This document shows positions 62,905 to 64,000 of a stretch of DNA of 64,000 nt, one piece after another. The notes under the pieces are model-generated. The model searched no databases, was not told the origin of the DNA, and saw only the letters and a list, made by a program, of their open reading frames with translations. Where the stretch lies: the NCBI GenBank assembly GCA_037176705.1, contig CM073891.1, positions 49,106,571-49,170,570 on the forward strand, given 5' to 3'. Position numbers and translations under genes: made by a program. Each line of letters begins with the position of its first letter. The first letter of the stretch is position 1. This DNA comes from Molossus alvarezi (taxonomy: Eukaryota; Chordata; Mammalia; Chiroptera; Molossidae).

Positions 62905-64000
62905 ATGTTCTCAAATCCAAGTCCTAAAGACCACTTTTGGAGTGACGGTGGAGACAGCGACCTTGCAGTCCCTCAGACTTTTCCGGAAAGGCTTGAAGCA
63001 GCCGCCCTGGACAAGGAGATGCCACAGGACTCGAGAACCAGTACCACGCCACCTTTGGATGAGGACTCAGCCGAGGGAACCGCCTCCACCAAAGGAAAGG
63101 AGCAGATGAAAGCAGAACGCTGAGCAGTGGTGCGCTTCTGTGGAAAAGGCGTGGAGCTCTCCCGGCCCACGCAGCTGCGGCAGCAAACTCGGGAACTAAG
63201 CCCCAGTAATGCTGGGCAGTGAGCAGAATCCACGTAGACCCATCCTGCCGCATAGACCGGTCCTACGGCATAGACCCGTCCTGCCGCATAGATGTGTCCT
63301 GCCGCATAGACGTGTTCTGCCGCATGGACGGGTCCTGCTGCATAGACCGGTCCTACGGCATAGACCCTTCCTGCTGCATAGATGTGTCCTGCTGCATAGA
63401 CGGGTCCTGCCGCATAGACGTGTTCTGCCGCATAGACGGGTCCTGCCGCATAGACGGGTCCTGCCGCATAGATGTGTCCTGCTGCACAGACGTGTTTTGC
63501 CGCACAGTTTACAGCAGGACGGGGCTAGTGCTTTCCAGTTTGAACGAGCACAGCGAGGCTTTGGCAATTACAGGAAGGTCCGAGAGCTGGATCCGAAGAC
63601 ACCTACAAGCCATAGCTCAAGCTAGGCAAACTGAAGCCGAGAGACACCAAGTCCCACGGGAGGTGCTGGCAGCTTTCAGGTCGCCTGCACGCTGAACAAC
63701 CGAGTTTCATGAGCATGGCGTCGAACCTAATGAACAACCCCCACGTTCAATAGCTGGTGCCCAGATGATCTGGGGTAGGCTGTCTCCCGGTACCAGCCCC
63801 TGGCAGGGGGACCAGGCCAGTCTCATCCATACGGGCCAGAAGTTCGCTCAGCAGGTGCAGCAGCAGAATCCAGAGGTATCAGAACAGCTCTCAAGTCAGA
63901 TCCCACGTCGGATCCCCCAGTGCCAGCGAGGAAGACAACCTGGAGACCACCTGCTGTTTCAGCGCCCTTTTCTCCTTCCCCGCCTACTGGGAGCCTTCTC
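62905..64000 (+). pseudogene. SGTA: SGTA processed pseudogene (5'-truncated, runs off the window)
   Basis: This is an intron-less, decayed copy of SGTA, the small glutamine-rich TPR co-chaperone that acts with BAG6 and the GET pathway on tail-anchored proteins. In order I can match: [13 protein letters not shown] (near residue 36 of the parent), [11 protein letters not shown] and KEMPQD (62957-63040), the DEDSAE/EQMK linker, remnants of the TPR helices (63120-63230), LSSLNEH (63528-63548), the ELDP-type helix, [11 protein letters not shown] (63709-63741) and the C-terminal FAQQ-QQQNPE glutamine-rich stretch (63846-63880). Damage includes a one-base loss near 62953 that changes frame, deletions in the TPRs, a CAA-TAG stop at 63751-63753 and another frameshift before the C-terminus. 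The match begins abruptly near 62905, as in a 5'-truncated retrocopy. The 3' UTR continues past 64000, so the poly(A) tail and right-hand duplication are not visible. SGTB fits less well: the MPQD and MNNP motifs are SGTA-like. Confidence 0.88.
63233..63500 (+). repeat. 18-bp minisatellite (about 15 units) inside the SGTA pseudogene TPR region
   Basis: The unit is close to TGCCGCATAGACGGGTCC and encodes C-R-I-D-G-S in the ancestral reading frame. About 15 units can be laid end to end with no length change, differing at a few positions (GACCCG, GATGTG, GACGGG, GACGTGTTC variants). The first unit grades into parental SGTA sequence for the CIDPAY residues and the last grades into the following YS...R-GL residues, so the array arose by amplification of those six codons. 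Variant order suggests a higher-order period of about five units (units 2-6 resemble 7-11). The array has no stop in several frames of both strands. Confidence 0.93.

Noticed and set aside
63233..63500. CRISPR-like array
   Set aside because: There are no unique spacers; the units are contiguous 18-mers in a mammalian pseudogene.
63196..63695. Overlapping open frames of 123-158 codons with Cys/Arg/His-rich repeats on both strands
   Set aside because: They are the 18-bp array read in different frames. A stop-free 18-mer repeated in register keeps frames open by itself, and the flanks are a broken SGTA copy.

Overview
The window is nuclear DNA from a mammal, almost certainly a bat of the suborder Yangochiroptera. 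At least 23 copies of the tRNA-derived Ves SINE family lie on both strands, often with intact A/B-box heads, A-rich tails and target-site duplications. There is also a full-length bat-type half-L1 (HAL1) at 31681-33800. Ancient mammalian repeats (MIR, L2, L1M 3' ends, MER5/hAT, MLT1) fill much of the rest. I saw no HeliBat Helitron ends, which would be surprising for a vespertilionid such as Myotis and may point to another yangochiropteran family.

The only real gene piece is coding exon 1 of SEMA3E (43637-43751, minus strand). It holds the signal peptide and first residues of semaphorin-3E and ends in a clean GTAGGT splice donor. The GC-richer stretch to about 44470 is its 5' UTR and promoter. 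Because the gene reads right to left, everything below 43636 (two thirds of the window) is first-intron sequence. I found no further SEMA3E exon there. Everything above about 44.5 kb is upstream intergenic DNA.

Layout: 1-1660 is an old L1M 3' UTR with two nested Ves SINEs and a pyrimidine expansion. At 5.7-6.4 kb there is a Ves and an MLT1 LTR. At 10.6-11.2 kb an old LTR is split by a Ves. At 12-17.3 kb a dense Ves cluster has mixed orientation. At 17.9-18.4 kb lie a candidate mariner MITE and an unexplained 40-bp direct repeat. At 25.4-25.9 kb is an endogenous-retrovirus remnant (degenerate gag zinc knuckle plus LTR-like sequence). At 29.3-29.5 kb is a class II solo LTR with a perfect 6-bp duplication. 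At 31.7-33.8 kb is the HAL1. At 35.5-36.1 kb is an L1M 3' end. At 43.6-44.5 kb is SEMA3E exon 1 and promoter. At 46-62 kb lie scattered Ves, MIR, L2, hAT and L1M fragments.

The right edge (about 62905 to beyond 64000) holds a decayed processed copy of SGTA, the glutamine-rich TPR co-chaperone. Inside its TPR region, at the codons for the CIDPAY stretch, an 18-bp unit has expanded to about 15 copies. This is the most unusual structure in the window. It explains the long open frames on both strands there, none of which is a credible gene.
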